A program made the translations under genes and the position numbers. From the IMG/VR virus record IMGVR_UViG_3300044678_003434, positions 1 through 22,104 of that record: a stretch of DNA of 22,104 nt; one strand, written 5' to 3'. The notes below the pieces were generated by a model. That model was given only the letters and a program-made list of their open reading frames with translations, ran no database searches and was not told where the DNA came from. The stretch comes from a virus. Shown piece by piece: positions 5,574-13,381 of the stretch (position 1 is its first letter; the number at the start of each line of letters is the position of its first letter).

Positions 5574-7676
5574 ATGCCTGATACATTGTCAATCGAACAG
5601 TTTACAGCGGATGTTGCTGCTCAAATTGCTTCTCAGCTAAAGATCGATACTTCTGTCTTAGTAGAAAAGCTCGTAACTTCTCTGTCTAAAAACCTTGTTG
5701 ATAAAATCCTTATTAACAAGGCAGCTGTTCCTATTACTCAAGAAAAATCAAAAACGACCGAACCAAGACAAAAAGAAGTTCAGGACACAACGGTTGCTGC
5801 TCCTATAATGAGCAGAGCAGCAGAGCAGGCCATCGCAAAAATTCCTGTACTAGCATCTATTTTAGCAGAAGTTGCAAAAAACACAAAGGAAGTACAAACT
5901 AAAAAAAGCGATGATGTTAACATAACAAGCATACTTAAAAGACCACTTGACTTTTTAACAAACAAACTAAATGAAGTAGTTCAACCAGACGAACGCGAAA
6001 GAGATAAGGAACTACAGGCTGCTGAGAAACCTAAAACATTTTTACAACAAGAGGAAAAAGATCAAAAGGTTCTATTCGACGGGTTTACTGAAAACGGACT
6101 AAGACAGTTAATGGAAAAACTACCTGTTATTATTAAGACTGGTTTACATGACCTGAGTGAAAGTCTTGTTAACAGGAAAGGTGGAAAAGACGGAGGAGAT
6201 GGGTATTCCCAAAGAGTTAGTCCAGGAGGTTTGTTAAAGGAATTAAAAGGACTGGGTAGTTTATTGACTGGCCTTACTGGAGTTGGAGCTTTAATATTTG
6301 GTTTAGAAACAGACGGTCCTTTTAAGGGACTTGCAAAAATTGCATCCGAGGGCCTATTGAGTATTTCAGGATGGACAAAGAGCATTAATAAATTTGCATC
6401 CGGACTCGTAAACAAACTTTTAAATTTTCCTTTTAAACTTATTAAAAGTTTTGAAAAATCTTTTGCTGGTCTTATAGGAAAAGAAGTGGGTGGTGAGGTT
6501 GTTAAAACAGGACTCGGAAAGCTCACGGGATTCACAACAACCTTTTTAGCTGGAGCAACAAAAATACTCAAAAAGGTTCCTATTGTTGGTTCTTTGATTA
6601 GTTTAGCGTTTGCGTTTTCTCGCTTCAAGCAAGGAGATATAGTTGGCGGAGGGTTGGAAATACTGTCTGGCATTGCTAGTTTGTTTCCTGGTATAGGTAC
6701 TGGTATTTCGATTGCAGTTGACGGTTTAACTGCTTTTCTCGACTACAAGGCTGGTGGAACTCCTGAAGGAGGAGGTAAAGGCAAGGGAGCGATGTTAACA
6801 AACTGGGTTAAGGATTTTAGTGGATGGGCATTCAAAAAGTTTGAAGAAAATATTAGAAACATACCTGTAGTTGGACCTCTTATCAAATCTTTTGAAGAAT
6901 TTAAAGCTGGTAATTGGGTAAAGGGCCTCAAACAACTAGCCTATACCTTTCCCTTATTCGACATGTTAGGAGAGATCTTAGGTGATACGGAAACGACAGG
7001 AAGTATTGAAACAACTAAAGAAGGGGCATTTAAAATTGGAGACTTCTTTAGCAATCTTACAAACGCTTTTATGTCAAAGGTTAGACAGTGGTGGAAGAGT
7101 ATTTCTTCTGGATTAAGATACATTATTGAAAAGGCATTGCCTACAGGTATCGTACAAAGTCTTAATGAAGGCAAAACTATCGAAGAAACAACTCCAAAAA
7201 CTGTTTATCCTAAAGGAACTGAGGCTCCACAAACAACTCCAAAAACTATTGGCTCTGTACTAACAACAACTAAGTTGTCTGATGCAACAACTCAAACGAG
7301 CGCGATAGGTGAAGAACAGAAAGAGAGTACAGAAACAAACAACGCTACAATTGCTCCTGAAGAAAGTACGTCTCCGGCTGTTACTCCAGAATCTGATAAA
7401 TCTTTAGACCATCTCAGCAAGCTTGCTGCAAATTCTGACAAGACAAACGAAACTCTATCAAATCTTGTATTAGGATTTAATACTCTTGCAAAGGCTTTAG
7501 AGAAACTCGGAGTTTCTGTCGCAGAAAATCCAGGAAATACTACAAACATTTTTGGTTCAAATAAAAGTCCAGGACCCGTAGCGACAGGAAGATCATCAGA
7601 ATTTGCAAAGGCTGGCGACCCAACGATTTCTCAATTCCGAAGCTTTATTGAACAAGCAAGACAACAAACATTTTAA
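5574..7676 (+). CDS. Tail tape measure protein (gp29-like)
   Basis: 700 residues from the ATG at 5574; an in-frame TTG at 5568 is less likely. Charged, coiled-coil-like N-terminal third rich in Lys, Glu and Gln (ADVAAQIASQLKIDTSVLVEK). The middle is unusually hydrophobic and Gly-rich, with several possible membrane segments (GLGSLLTGLTGVGALIFGL; LEILSGIASLFPGIGTGIS), as in tape measure proteins that must cross the host membrane. The C-terminal part is a Thr/Glu-rich linker and a short helical end (FRSFIEQARQQTF). It contains an internal repeat: VPIVGSLI...FKQGDIVGGG and, about 95 residues on, IPVVGPLI...FKAGNWVKGL. Placement before a gp48-like gene matches T4 gene order 29-48-54. It sets tail length and is ejected with the DNA. 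Confidence 0.75.
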   Translation: MPDTLSIEQFTADVAAQIASQLKIDTSVLVEKLVTSLSKNLVDKILINKAAVPITQEKSKTTEPRQKEVQDTTVAAPIMSRAAEQAIAKIPVLASILAEVAKNTKEVQTKKSDDVNITSILKRPLDFLTNKLNEVVQPDERERDKELQAAEKPKTFLQQEEKDQKVLFDGFTENGLRQLMEKLPVIIKTGLHDLSESLVNRKGGKDGGDGYSQRVSPGGLLKELKGLGSLLTGLTGVGALIFGLETDGPFKGLAKIASEGLLSISGWTKSINKFASGLVNKLLNFPFKLIKSFEKSFAGLIGKEVGGEVVKTGLGKLTGFTTTFLAGATKILKKVPIVGSLISLAFAFSRFKQGDIVGGGLEILSGIASLFPGIGTGISIAVDGLTAFLDYKAGGTPEGGGKGKGAMLTNWVKDFSGWAFKKFEENIRNIPVVGPLIKSFEEFKAGNWVKGLKQLAYTFPLFDMLGEILGDTETTGSIETTKEGAFKIGDFFSNLTNAFMSKVRQWWKSISSGLRYIIEKALPTGIVQSLNEGKTIEETTPKTVYPKGTEAPQTTPKTIGSVLTTTKLSDATTQTSAIGEEQKESTETNNATIAPEESTSPAVTPESDKSLDHLSKLAANSDKTNETLSNLVLGFNTLAKALEKLGVSVAENPGNTTNIFGSNKSPGPVATGRSSEFAKAGDPTISQFRSFIEQARQQTF

Positions 7677-7697
7677 CAATATTAAGTAATATAGACG

Positions 7698-8759
7698 ATG
7701 AGCAACGCAACCCCAACTACTGTATCTGTTGCCCCTACGAATAATATGGATTTGAAATCGCCAAGAGCTGGCTTCAAACTCAACTACCCTAAACAAGATT
7801 ATAGAGGAGGTTTGGCTGGTAATTTTGATAATACTTCTGAAGCTCAAAACGTAGACATAGTGCGAAAATATCCATGGACTTCCTCAAACACAAATAGAGA
7901 GGATATTCCGTATATTCAATTGACAGAGTTTAGAAATGATGAAAGTATGCTTAAGAGACAAGCAATGTTTTATGGACAAGGAGCGTTTGATACTCTTACA
8001 GGAGTTATAGGAGGTACTTTGCCTGAAAACAATGGAGGTAGCCCAATGCAGAGAGGTCAATTAGCAGTATATGATGAAATCTGGTCGTCAGACAATCCTA
8101 CGGGTTGGAGTTATACGCTTCCGTATTTTTCTAAAACTCAATACGAAATTAATACTCCTACTTGGGAAAAGGTTGATGGAATAGGACAGGCAATGTCTGA
8201 TGCTGCAGGAGGAGCTGCAGACATAGCAACAAAGATAGGAGGAGAAAGATTAGCAAGTCTTATTAAAGGTACTACTGCAGCTGCAAATGCTGTAGCCGCT
8301 GGAGCTGAATTAGCTCTTAAAGGAGTATCTCCTCTCGTAGGTGTTGTTGATAGGCCAAGAATATTTACTCAACACTCGGAAAGATCTGTTACTATCCAAT
8401 TTCCTTTATATAATACTTTTAATGCTCGTGATTGGAAATGGAATAAAGAATTTTATTATGTATTTGCAACACAAAACCTTTTTAACAAAAGAGATTTTGT
8501 CACAGGACTTCCTCCTGTATGGTACCGAGTGCTTGTTCCAGGACAATACTTCAGTCATGCAAGTTGTGTAACTAATTTTAATGTAGAAAATTTAGGAAAC
8601 GTAAGAACGATTCAAGATGATAACGGAGTGCTCTGTGTTGTTCCAGATGCTTATCAGATTAGTATCACATTAACAGAAATGTTAATGCCAAGCGTTAATC
8701 AGTTTCAGGCTCTCATTAACGGCGATGCTAGAAGCAGAGTAACAGTAAGAACAACCTAA
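7698..8759 (+). CDS. 48: Baseplate tail tube cap-like protein (gp48-like)
   Basis: 353 residues, close to the 364 of T4 gp48. The N-terminus is Ser/Thr-rich and probably flexible. A central helical, Ala/Gly-rich insertion (AAGGAADIATKIGGERL and AAANAVAAGAELALKG) precedes a conserved-looking block, RPRIFTQHSERSVTIQFPLYN, and WYRVLVPGQYFSHASCVTNF. The C-terminus PDAYQISITLTEMLM parallels the end of T4 gp48, where a strand of the form TFTLEITMREI closes the tube-like domain. It follows the tape measure gene directly, as 48 follows 29 in T4. The family call rests on pattern and position and should be treated as probable. Confidence 0.55.
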   Translation: MSNATPTTVSVAPTNNMDLKSPRAGFKLNYPKQDYRGGLAGNFDNTSEAQNVDIVRKYPWTSSNTNREDIPYIQLTEFRNDESMLKRQAMFYGQGAFDTLTGVIGGTLPENNGGSPMQRGQLAVYDEIWSSDNPTGWSYTLPYFSKTQYEINTPTWEKVDGIGQAMSDAAGGAADIATKIGGERLASLIKGTTAAANAVAAGAELALKGVSPLVGVVDRPRIFTQHSERSVTIQFPLYNTFNARDWKWNKEFYYVFATQNLFNKRDFVTGLPPVWYRVLVPGQYFSHASCVTNFNVENLGNVRTIQDDNGVLCVVPDAYQISITLTEMLMPSVNQFQALINGDARSRVTVRTT

Positions 8760-8777
8760 GGCTAATAGATAATATAA

Positions 8778-9119
8778 ATGAAACAAAATCAAATACCAGC
8801 TCTGGACAGATTAAATTCTGATAGAATGGAAAACATTTTTAATGTTTACCAAGAAGCAGATGGTATGTATTATTATAATTTGCTTCAAACTATTTCATTT
8901 CCTCAGGATTTACCTCCTACTTTGTTTACAACATATACTGTCAAATACGGAGACACTTGGCCTTTTATTTCATTTAAGACTCTCAATACACCAAACCGTT
9001 GGTGGATGATTCTTCTCGCTAATAACATACAAAATCCTCTGGAACCTCTCGTTCCTGGAACTACTATTAAAATTCCAATTGAAGCCGTCGTAAGGGAAAT
9101 TCTTTCTAAAATAGCTTAG
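8778..9119 (+). CDS. 53: Baseplate wedge gp53-like (LysM-like) protein
   Basis: 113 residues. The C-terminal half shows the gp53 pattern: TTYTVKYGDTWPFISFKTLN, then RWWMILLANNIQNPLEPLVPG and TTIKIP. This is the LysM-like arrangement (YTVKxGDT...W..I...N.I.nP..l.PGT.i.iP) used by T4-type wedge protein gp53 and by tail LysM proteins of other phages. T4 gp53 is about 196 residues, so this version keeps mainly the LysM-like core. In the baseplate gp53 clamps neighbouring wedges together. It is 18 nt after the gp48-like gene and 7 nt before the hub gene. Confidence 0.65.
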   Translation: MKQNQIPALDRLNSDRMENIFNVYQEADGMYYYNLLQTISFPQDLPPTLFTTYTVKYGDTWPFISFKTLNTPNRWWMILLANNIQNPLEPLVPGTTIKIPIEAVVREILSKIA

Positions 9120-9126
9120 TAATAGT

Positions 9127-10911
9127 ATGGCTCCTCCGTTTAATTTTAATAATCCATTAGGTTTAGAAACCGTATCGAGTATTGTTAATACTCCTGAACA
9201 AACTTTTTCTCAATACAAAGCTTCGCAAACTTCATTGCCCGGGCCATTTTCCTCTGGAAAGATTTACAAACAGAAATACAATGAACTGTTTCATGATGTA
9301 GAGTTATACCTTGATAATAGTGGGGATTTTGTTGCAAACGATAATACTAAAAGATACTTTATAAATCCTTCAGCAGTAATGAATTTGACGATGTCTGATA
9401 CCGTTAATGATTGGATTGTCGATGGAACAATTACGATCATGTATCTTCCAGAAGATGCTGATCCAAAGCAATTAAAAACTTTAGGAACAGATAGTAAAAC
9501 AAGAACCGGTGCTGAAGAAAACGCTGAAACTCTTAGGAGCTATCAGTTTCGTACAGACGGGTTTGACTTGCTGAGAGTAATGGTTGTACCAAAAACTGAC
9601 TATAAATCTGGTGTACAAATTCCAGAAAACGATCCATTCTGGTATCTGTCTTATTTATTTTCTATATATAATGTTGAGGACGTTACAGGAAAAGTTCCAG
9701 GAATGGATGGAAACCTCTCTAGTTATATGAAATGCGTTAAGATGTATTTCAGAGATGTTAGATATCAAATTCTAAAAACCTCTAATATAGAATACTCCAC
9801 AGCTCTTAGTCCAAACGCAATTGTAGATTCTACACTAGCTAATGGAGACATTGGCACAGGTACAGGTAGAGTTTTATACACCGGAGATGCAATTAAAGAA
9901 GTGTTTCAAAAAGCATTTAGTGTTGCCTTGGATAACAAGGGCAGTGACAAGCTTGACTTGTTTGGAACGGGATTTGATTGGGATAAAGGAGCTGGCAAAG
10001 TATTTTATACTTCCCCTGCTAATTGGCATGCCGATGATGACATTCAGTATTTATTTTCCCATCATGTCAGTAGTGCTAAAAAATTATCCACTGGAGCCAA
10101 CGACCTTTGTTTAATGCATACAAACAGAGCAACTACTAAAGAACATCTTGAGCCAATTTGTATTACTCCCGTTTCAGACTTCTTTGAAAAAGCTGGTAAA
10201 GATGCACAATCTCCTGGTGCATTGCAACTCGAACACTTTTTTGTTACTAATCTCACAAAAGAGAATGCTCCAACAAGAAACTTCAGAGCTCCTATAACCT
10301 CAGACATCAACAGTAAAACGGATTTAAAAACAGCGAAGTACGGACAGATATTAAATTATAACTTTGTAGATATGTCTGCAGATATTAATAGTTCTTTATT
10401 CAAAAGTACTCCCGTGTATTCTGTAGATATTGGTAAAAGAACTTTCAACATGGAGTTCAAAAACAACAATGTTGAAACAGCTCGAACAGCTATTGCAAAT
10501 ACATACATCAAAGAACTTTACAAAAAAGGTTCAGGAGAAAGTTTATTTCTTCCTATTATACACAAATCAAAAAAGAACGTAAACGTATTTCCAACATTTT
10601 CTCTTAACGGAGATAATGAAATAGTGAGACAAAGGAATGGTATATTAGATCTTATATACACAGGCCTTTTCCAGAATGCTTGTATATGCTTTAAAACTTT
10701 TGGTCTTACTCTGAGAAAGAGTGGAACGTTTATTGGTATAGATAGAGCTGATGGATGTGAAAATACTGATTTTAGTAACAAATTATATGGTCAATGGTTT
10801 GTTGTAAAGGTCGATCACGTGTTTGAAGCAGGAGCATATATGAATATAATATACGCTGTAAAAATTCACAGACACGAAAAGGCTAATGCTGCATTTGGAG
10901 AAATGCTCTAA
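9127..10911 (+). CDS. Baseplate hub protein (gp27-like)
   Basis: 594 residues, starting MAPPFNFNNPLGLETVSS. The early part has beta-rich segments typical of hub domains (ELFHDVELYLDNSGDF; VNDWIVDGTITIMYLPED). The C-terminus has KLYGQWFVVKVDHVFEAG followed by YMNIIYAVKIHRHE, a close match to the end of T4-type hub proteins (W.V..V.H.F..G.Y.N.I.AVK). T4 gp27 is 391 residues, so this protein carries about 200 more, mainly in the middle. Last gene of the plus-strand operon; its stop overlaps the stop of the convergent clamp loader gene by 4 nt, leaving no room for an intergenic terminator. Confidence 0.6.
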   Translation: MAPPFNFNNPLGLETVSSIVNTPEQTFSQYKASQTSLPGPFSSGKIYKQKYNELFHDVELYLDNSGDFVANDNTKRYFINPSAVMNLTMSDTVNDWIVDGTITIMYLPEDADPKQLKTLGTDSKTRTGAEENAETLRSYQFRTDGFDLLRVMVVPKTDYKSGVQIPENDPFWYLSYLFSIYNVEDVTGKVPGMDGNLSSYMKCVKMYFRDVRYQILKTSNIEYSTALSPNAIVDSTLANGDIGTGTGRVLYTGDAIKEVFQKAFSVALDNKGSDKLDLFGTGFDWDKGAGKVFYTSPANWHADDDIQYLFSHHVSSAKKLSTGANDLCLMHTNRATTKEHLEPICITPVSDFFEKAGKDAQSPGALQLEHFFVTNLTKENAPTRNFRAPITSDINSKTDLKTAKYGQILNYNFVDMSADINSSLFKSTPVYSVDIGKRTFNMEFKNNNVETARTAIANTYIKELYKKGSGESLFLPIIHKSKKNVNVFPTFSLNGDNEIVRQRNGILDLIYTGLFQNACICFKTFGLTLRKSGTFIGIDRADGCENTDFSNKLYGQWFVVKVDHVFEAGAYMNIIYAVKIHRHEKANAAFGEML

Positions 10912-11852
10912 TTTAAGATCTGAGAAAGCTTAAGTAATGCTGTAAAGCAATTTATCTCTTTATCAACGATCATACAATCAAGCTCCAAACCCTTGGAGAC
11001 AGATAATAGAGCGTTTGTTTTACAATCGTGAGAAAGATCACTCCTAAATACTATCTCAAACATCTCTTTGAGAAGGTGTCGATAATCATTAGAAAATTCC
11101 TTTTCGTTTTCAATGATCTCTTTTCTTATTGCCATAAGATCTTTTCTTTCTCTGATTTTATTAAAGATGTTATTAACAAATTCTGTAGATACTTCATCTC
11201 TAATCTGAAGAATTCCCGAAACACTGTACTTCTGAATGTCGTTAATGATGCGACGCAGATCGGGTAGGTTTTTACGAATATGTTCAAGCAACAATGGCTT
11301 TTGATCTTGAGGTATTGTTACTTCTTCTTTTTTAAGAATTTCGACAACCCTTTGAACAACCCCCTCGACAGGAGGAAGAAGATTCACAATCGTGCATCGC
11401 GACTGAATTGGAGCGATTACTTTGAATAGATAGTTGCACGTCAAAATGAAACGACTCGAACCTGAGTATTCCTCCATTACGTTTCTTAAAGCTTTCATTG
11501 CTTCTCCGCTAAGTCCATCAAACTCATCTAAAAGAATAATTTTGGTTTTGCCATCAAACGATTTGGTTTTTGCAAATCCCATAATTTTGCCTCTAATTGT
11601 ATCGATACCATTTTCGTCAGAGGCATTGATATACAAGTAGTCTGGGTTTCCTAATACGTCATTAATAATAATCTTTGCTAGAGATGTTTTACCAACACCA
11701 GGAGTTCCTGCAAAAAGCAAATGAGGAATATCTTGTTTGGACCTAAGGGATTCAAAAAACTCTCTATCTTCTTTAGAAAGAACAATATCCTCTAGTGTCG
11801 TAGGTCTAAATTTTTCGACCCATAACCCAGTAAAGGGATTATTATCAGACAT
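10908..11852 (-). CDS. 44: Sliding clamp loader large subunit, T4 gp44-like
   Basis: 314 residues from the ATG at 11852 (MSDNNPFTGLWVEKFRP); T4 gp44 has 319. AAA+ motifs are complete: the N-terminal W-x-E-K-[FY]-R-P motif, Walker A GTPGVGKT (49-56), Walker B ILLDEFD (106-112), sensor 1 FILTCN (135-140) and the SRC arginine-finger motif (151-153). The DEFD form rather than DEAD is typical of gp44. With a small subunit (gp62, not in this window) it loads the gp45 clamp on primer-template DNA for the phage polymerase. In T4 it is also needed for clamp-coactivated late transcription, which fits the late octamers here. The start overlaps the preceding gene by 8 nt (ATGTCTGA); an in-frame ATG at 11936 lies inside that gene. 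Confidence 0.92.
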   Translation of the reverse strand: MSDNNPFTGLWVEKFRPTTLEDIVLSKEDREFFESLRSKQDIPHLLFAGTPGVGKTSLAKIIINDVLGNPDYLYINASDENGIDTIRGKIMGFAKTKSFDGKTKIILLDEFDGLSGEAMKALRNVMEEYSGSSRFILTCNYLFKVIAPIQSRCTIVNLLPPVEGVVQRVVEILKKEEVTIPQDQKPLLLEHIRKNLPDLRRIINDIQKYSVSGILQIRDEVSTEFVNNIFNKIRERKDLMAIRKEIIENEKEFSNDYRHLLKEMFEIVFRSDLSHDCKTNALLSVSKGLELDCMIVDKEINCFTALLKLSQILN

Positions 11853-12336
11853 ACTTCTTATCGTGATCAGACTTAAGTCCATAAGACCCATTATACTCGT
11901 GCAGCGATTCGGAATCAAATGAAAGATACTGAGCAACTCTTGTACCTTTCTTTACTCGCATTGGTCCAACGTTAACATGCATACATCCAGCCATAACTCC
12001 ATTATATCCAGCATCATAGAGTCCACTGGTAATAAAAACTCCATTTCGGTTAAGAGTACTCCTTGTGATAGTCCAACCAGCTTCATCTTTTCCTACCTTA
12101 ATAATGTTTTCCATCACAACTTCGTAACTTCCTACTTCAAGATTAAAAAAGCCATTATCGTCAGGAAAAATTTCTTCTGAACCTCTATGCTTTTTGGTCT
12201 CATTTGTAATCTCAAAGAGATTTGGAAGAATACGAAATATTTTATCCAAACGAAGGTCTACAGCGTTTGGCTGACAATCTCCTTCCTGAACATTAGTAAG
12301 AGTACTCCTTGATTCTGAACCTAAAATGTGCTTCAT
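11845..12336 (-). CDS. dUTPase/dCTP deaminase-fold enzyme
   Basis: 163 residues from the ATG at 12336 (MKHILGSESRSTL), 1 nt after the stop of the upstream gene; an in-frame ATG at 12363 lies within that gene. Family motifs: CQPNAVDLRLDKIF (as the QPxSxDLRL of Dcd), TITRSTLNRNGVFI (the RSSLxRxG substrate loop), SGLYDAGYNGVM (the dUTPase motif with the conserved Asp and aromatic residue) and GTRVAQYLSF near the end. The Glu that serves as general base in dCTP deaminase, shortly after that motif, is not evident (VMAGCMHV), which favours dUTP hydrolysis over deamination. Either way it acts on pyrimidine dNTPs during phage replication, in line with its clamp loader neighbour. Confidence 0.75.
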   Translation of the reverse strand: MKHILGSESRSTLTNVQEGDCQPNAVDLRLDKIFRILPNLFEITNETKKHRGSEEIFPDDNGFFNLEVGSYEVVMENIIKVGKDEAGWTITRSTLNRNGVFITSGLYDAGYNGVMAGCMHVNVGPMRVKKGTRVAQYLSFDSESLHEYNGSYGLKSDHDKKYV

Positions 12337-12337
12337 G

Positions 12338-12514
12338 TTAAAACTCTCTCCCTTTATCCTCATTAATCAACTGACGAATATTAGGATCTGAGCTGACGTG
12401 TTCTCTTACTTGACCAGCCAGAATAGCGTTTTGCTGAAGCCATGAAATAAGAGCTGCTTCTTTTTCTTGGGATACTATGAAAGTCCCTTCGCGGGTGTGT
12501 ATAACAATTGACAT
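12338..12514 (-). CDS. Hypothetical 58-residue protein
   Basis: From the ATG at 12514: MSIVIHTREGTFIVSQEKEA, followed by a helix (LISWLQQNAILAGQVREHV) and a charged end. The frame continues upstream only through a TTG at 12553, in the divergent promoter region. The sequence AGGA just before this start is one of the very few Shine-Dalgarno-like matches in the window, though the spacing is short. It precedes the dUTPase-like and clamp loader genes in one minus-strand unit. No family is recognised. Confidence 0.55.
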   Translation of the reverse strand: MSIVIHTREGTFIVSQEKEAALISWLQQNAILAGQVREHVSSDPNIRQLINEDKGREF

Positions 12515-12558
12515 AATTCCTATCTTACTGTAATTTGTTTCACTTTCAACCAAAAATC

Positions 12559-12566
12559 CTTAAATA
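12559..12566 (+). promoter_or_regulatory. Late promoter-like octamer of the internal-protein cassette
   Basis: CTTAAATA differs from NATAAATA at one position and ends exactly 5 nt before the ATG at 12572, the same geometry as at 2607 and 4757. It lies in a 57-nt region between divergent genes, where a promoter is required. Confidence 0.4.
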
Positions 12567-12571
12567 CTTCT

Positions 12572-13372
12572 ATGTTGAAGAAGAAGGACTTTGAGTTAAT
12601 TGCCGAGGCTTATGAGTTAGTTTGTTTAAATGAAAGAGTGTATCAGCTTTCTAACACTGAACAGGAAGATGTTCTTAAAGCTGTTAAAAACTATATGAAT
12701 ATTTTCGATCCAAAGAGGCTCAAAATGCCAATTGTAAAGATTATCTCACTAGGACCTGAAAAAGTATATGCAAAGTTTATCAACGATAAAGGATTTATTG
12801 CAGTGGGGAATATAAAGTTCCACGATGAAAGATTAGACGAAGAGAGGGAGTTACCTGTATATGTTGGTTTTGATAAAGAATCAAAGGACAAAGGTACATA
12901 CATATATCAGACAGATAAAGAAGGAAATAAGATAGCTGAATATATTCTTCTTCACTATTACAAGCTAAAGTATGATAGTGATGTTATTGAAGATGCTATT
13001 GTTCACGAGCTTTTCCATGCTAAACAACCTTATAAGTTCGTAGGTAAGCATTATGAAAGAAGTAAGCTTGATTATTACACTGATCCTGTAGAAGTTCATA
13101 ATTACGTTTCAAACATCGTTAAAACTATCGAGAACGCATATTTACAAAGCGAAGATCCTTCTAGTATTTTAAAGTTTCTTGAAGTTTTCGCTAGAGAAGG
13201 AAAGCTTCCTAACCTTCCTGAAAGCGACATTATTAAAAAGATAGGCAAAGATGAGTTTGTGAATTATCTGTATCATAATAGAAACAATCCAAAAGTAGCA
13301 AAAGAACACAAGAAACTTGTGTCAAAGCTCCACTGGTTGTATAATACCTTAAAAGATTACGAAAATAGATAA
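12572..13372 (+). CDS. Putative head-packaged HExxH metalloprotease with CTS-like N-terminus
   Basis: 266 residues. The N-terminus KKDFELIAEAYELV matches the T4 capsid targeting sequence (IPIII starts MKTYQEFIAEA), with a gp21-type cleavage site I-A-E/A after residue 12. A zinc protease motif H-E-L-F-H is at 145-149, within the helical context DAIVHELFHAKQ, and a plausible third ligand, E174, in YYTDPVEVHNYV. This is the gluzincin-like layout (HExxH, then a downstream Glu in a second helix) seen in many uncharacterised phage peptidases. The first 120 residues are mixed alpha/beta with a FIAVGNIKF strand; the C-terminus is helical and basic. Seen: the motifs. Inferred: packaging in the head and injection. 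Substrate unknown. First gene of a tandem set sharing the same N-terminus. Confidence 0.65.
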   Translation: MLKKKDFELIAEAYELVCLNERVYQLSNTEQEDVLKAVKNYMNIFDPKRLKMPIVKIISLGPEKVYAKFINDKGFIAVGNIKFHDERLDEERELPVYVGFDKESKDKGTYIYQTDKEGNKIAEYILLHYYKLKYDSDVIEDAIVHELFHAKQPYKFVGKHYERSKLDYYTDPVEVHNYVSNIVKTIENAYLQSEDPSSILKFLEVFAREGKLPNLPESDIIKKIGKDEFVNYLYHNRNNPKVAKEHKKLVSKLHWLYNTLKDYENR

Positions 13373-13375
13373 GTA
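13368..13375 (+). promoter_or_regulatory. Late promoter-like octamer at the gene junction
   Basis: GATAAGTA differs from NATAAATA at one position, overlaps the stop codon of the preceding gene and ends 6 nt before the ATG at 13382. Weak on its own; it is listed because the same spacing recurs at other starts. Confidence 0.25.
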
Positions 13376-13381
13376 AAAGAT

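Noticed and set aside
6062-6673. Minus-strand open frame of 203 codons
   Set aside because: Opposite the tape measure gene. Its Pro/Ser-rich product mirrors the Gly-rich coding strand; no start signal or domain.
7681-7692. ATATTA-AG-TAATAT inverted pair considered as a terminator
   Set aside because: The loop is only 2 nt and the stem all A-T, with no T-run, so it would not form a stable hairpin.
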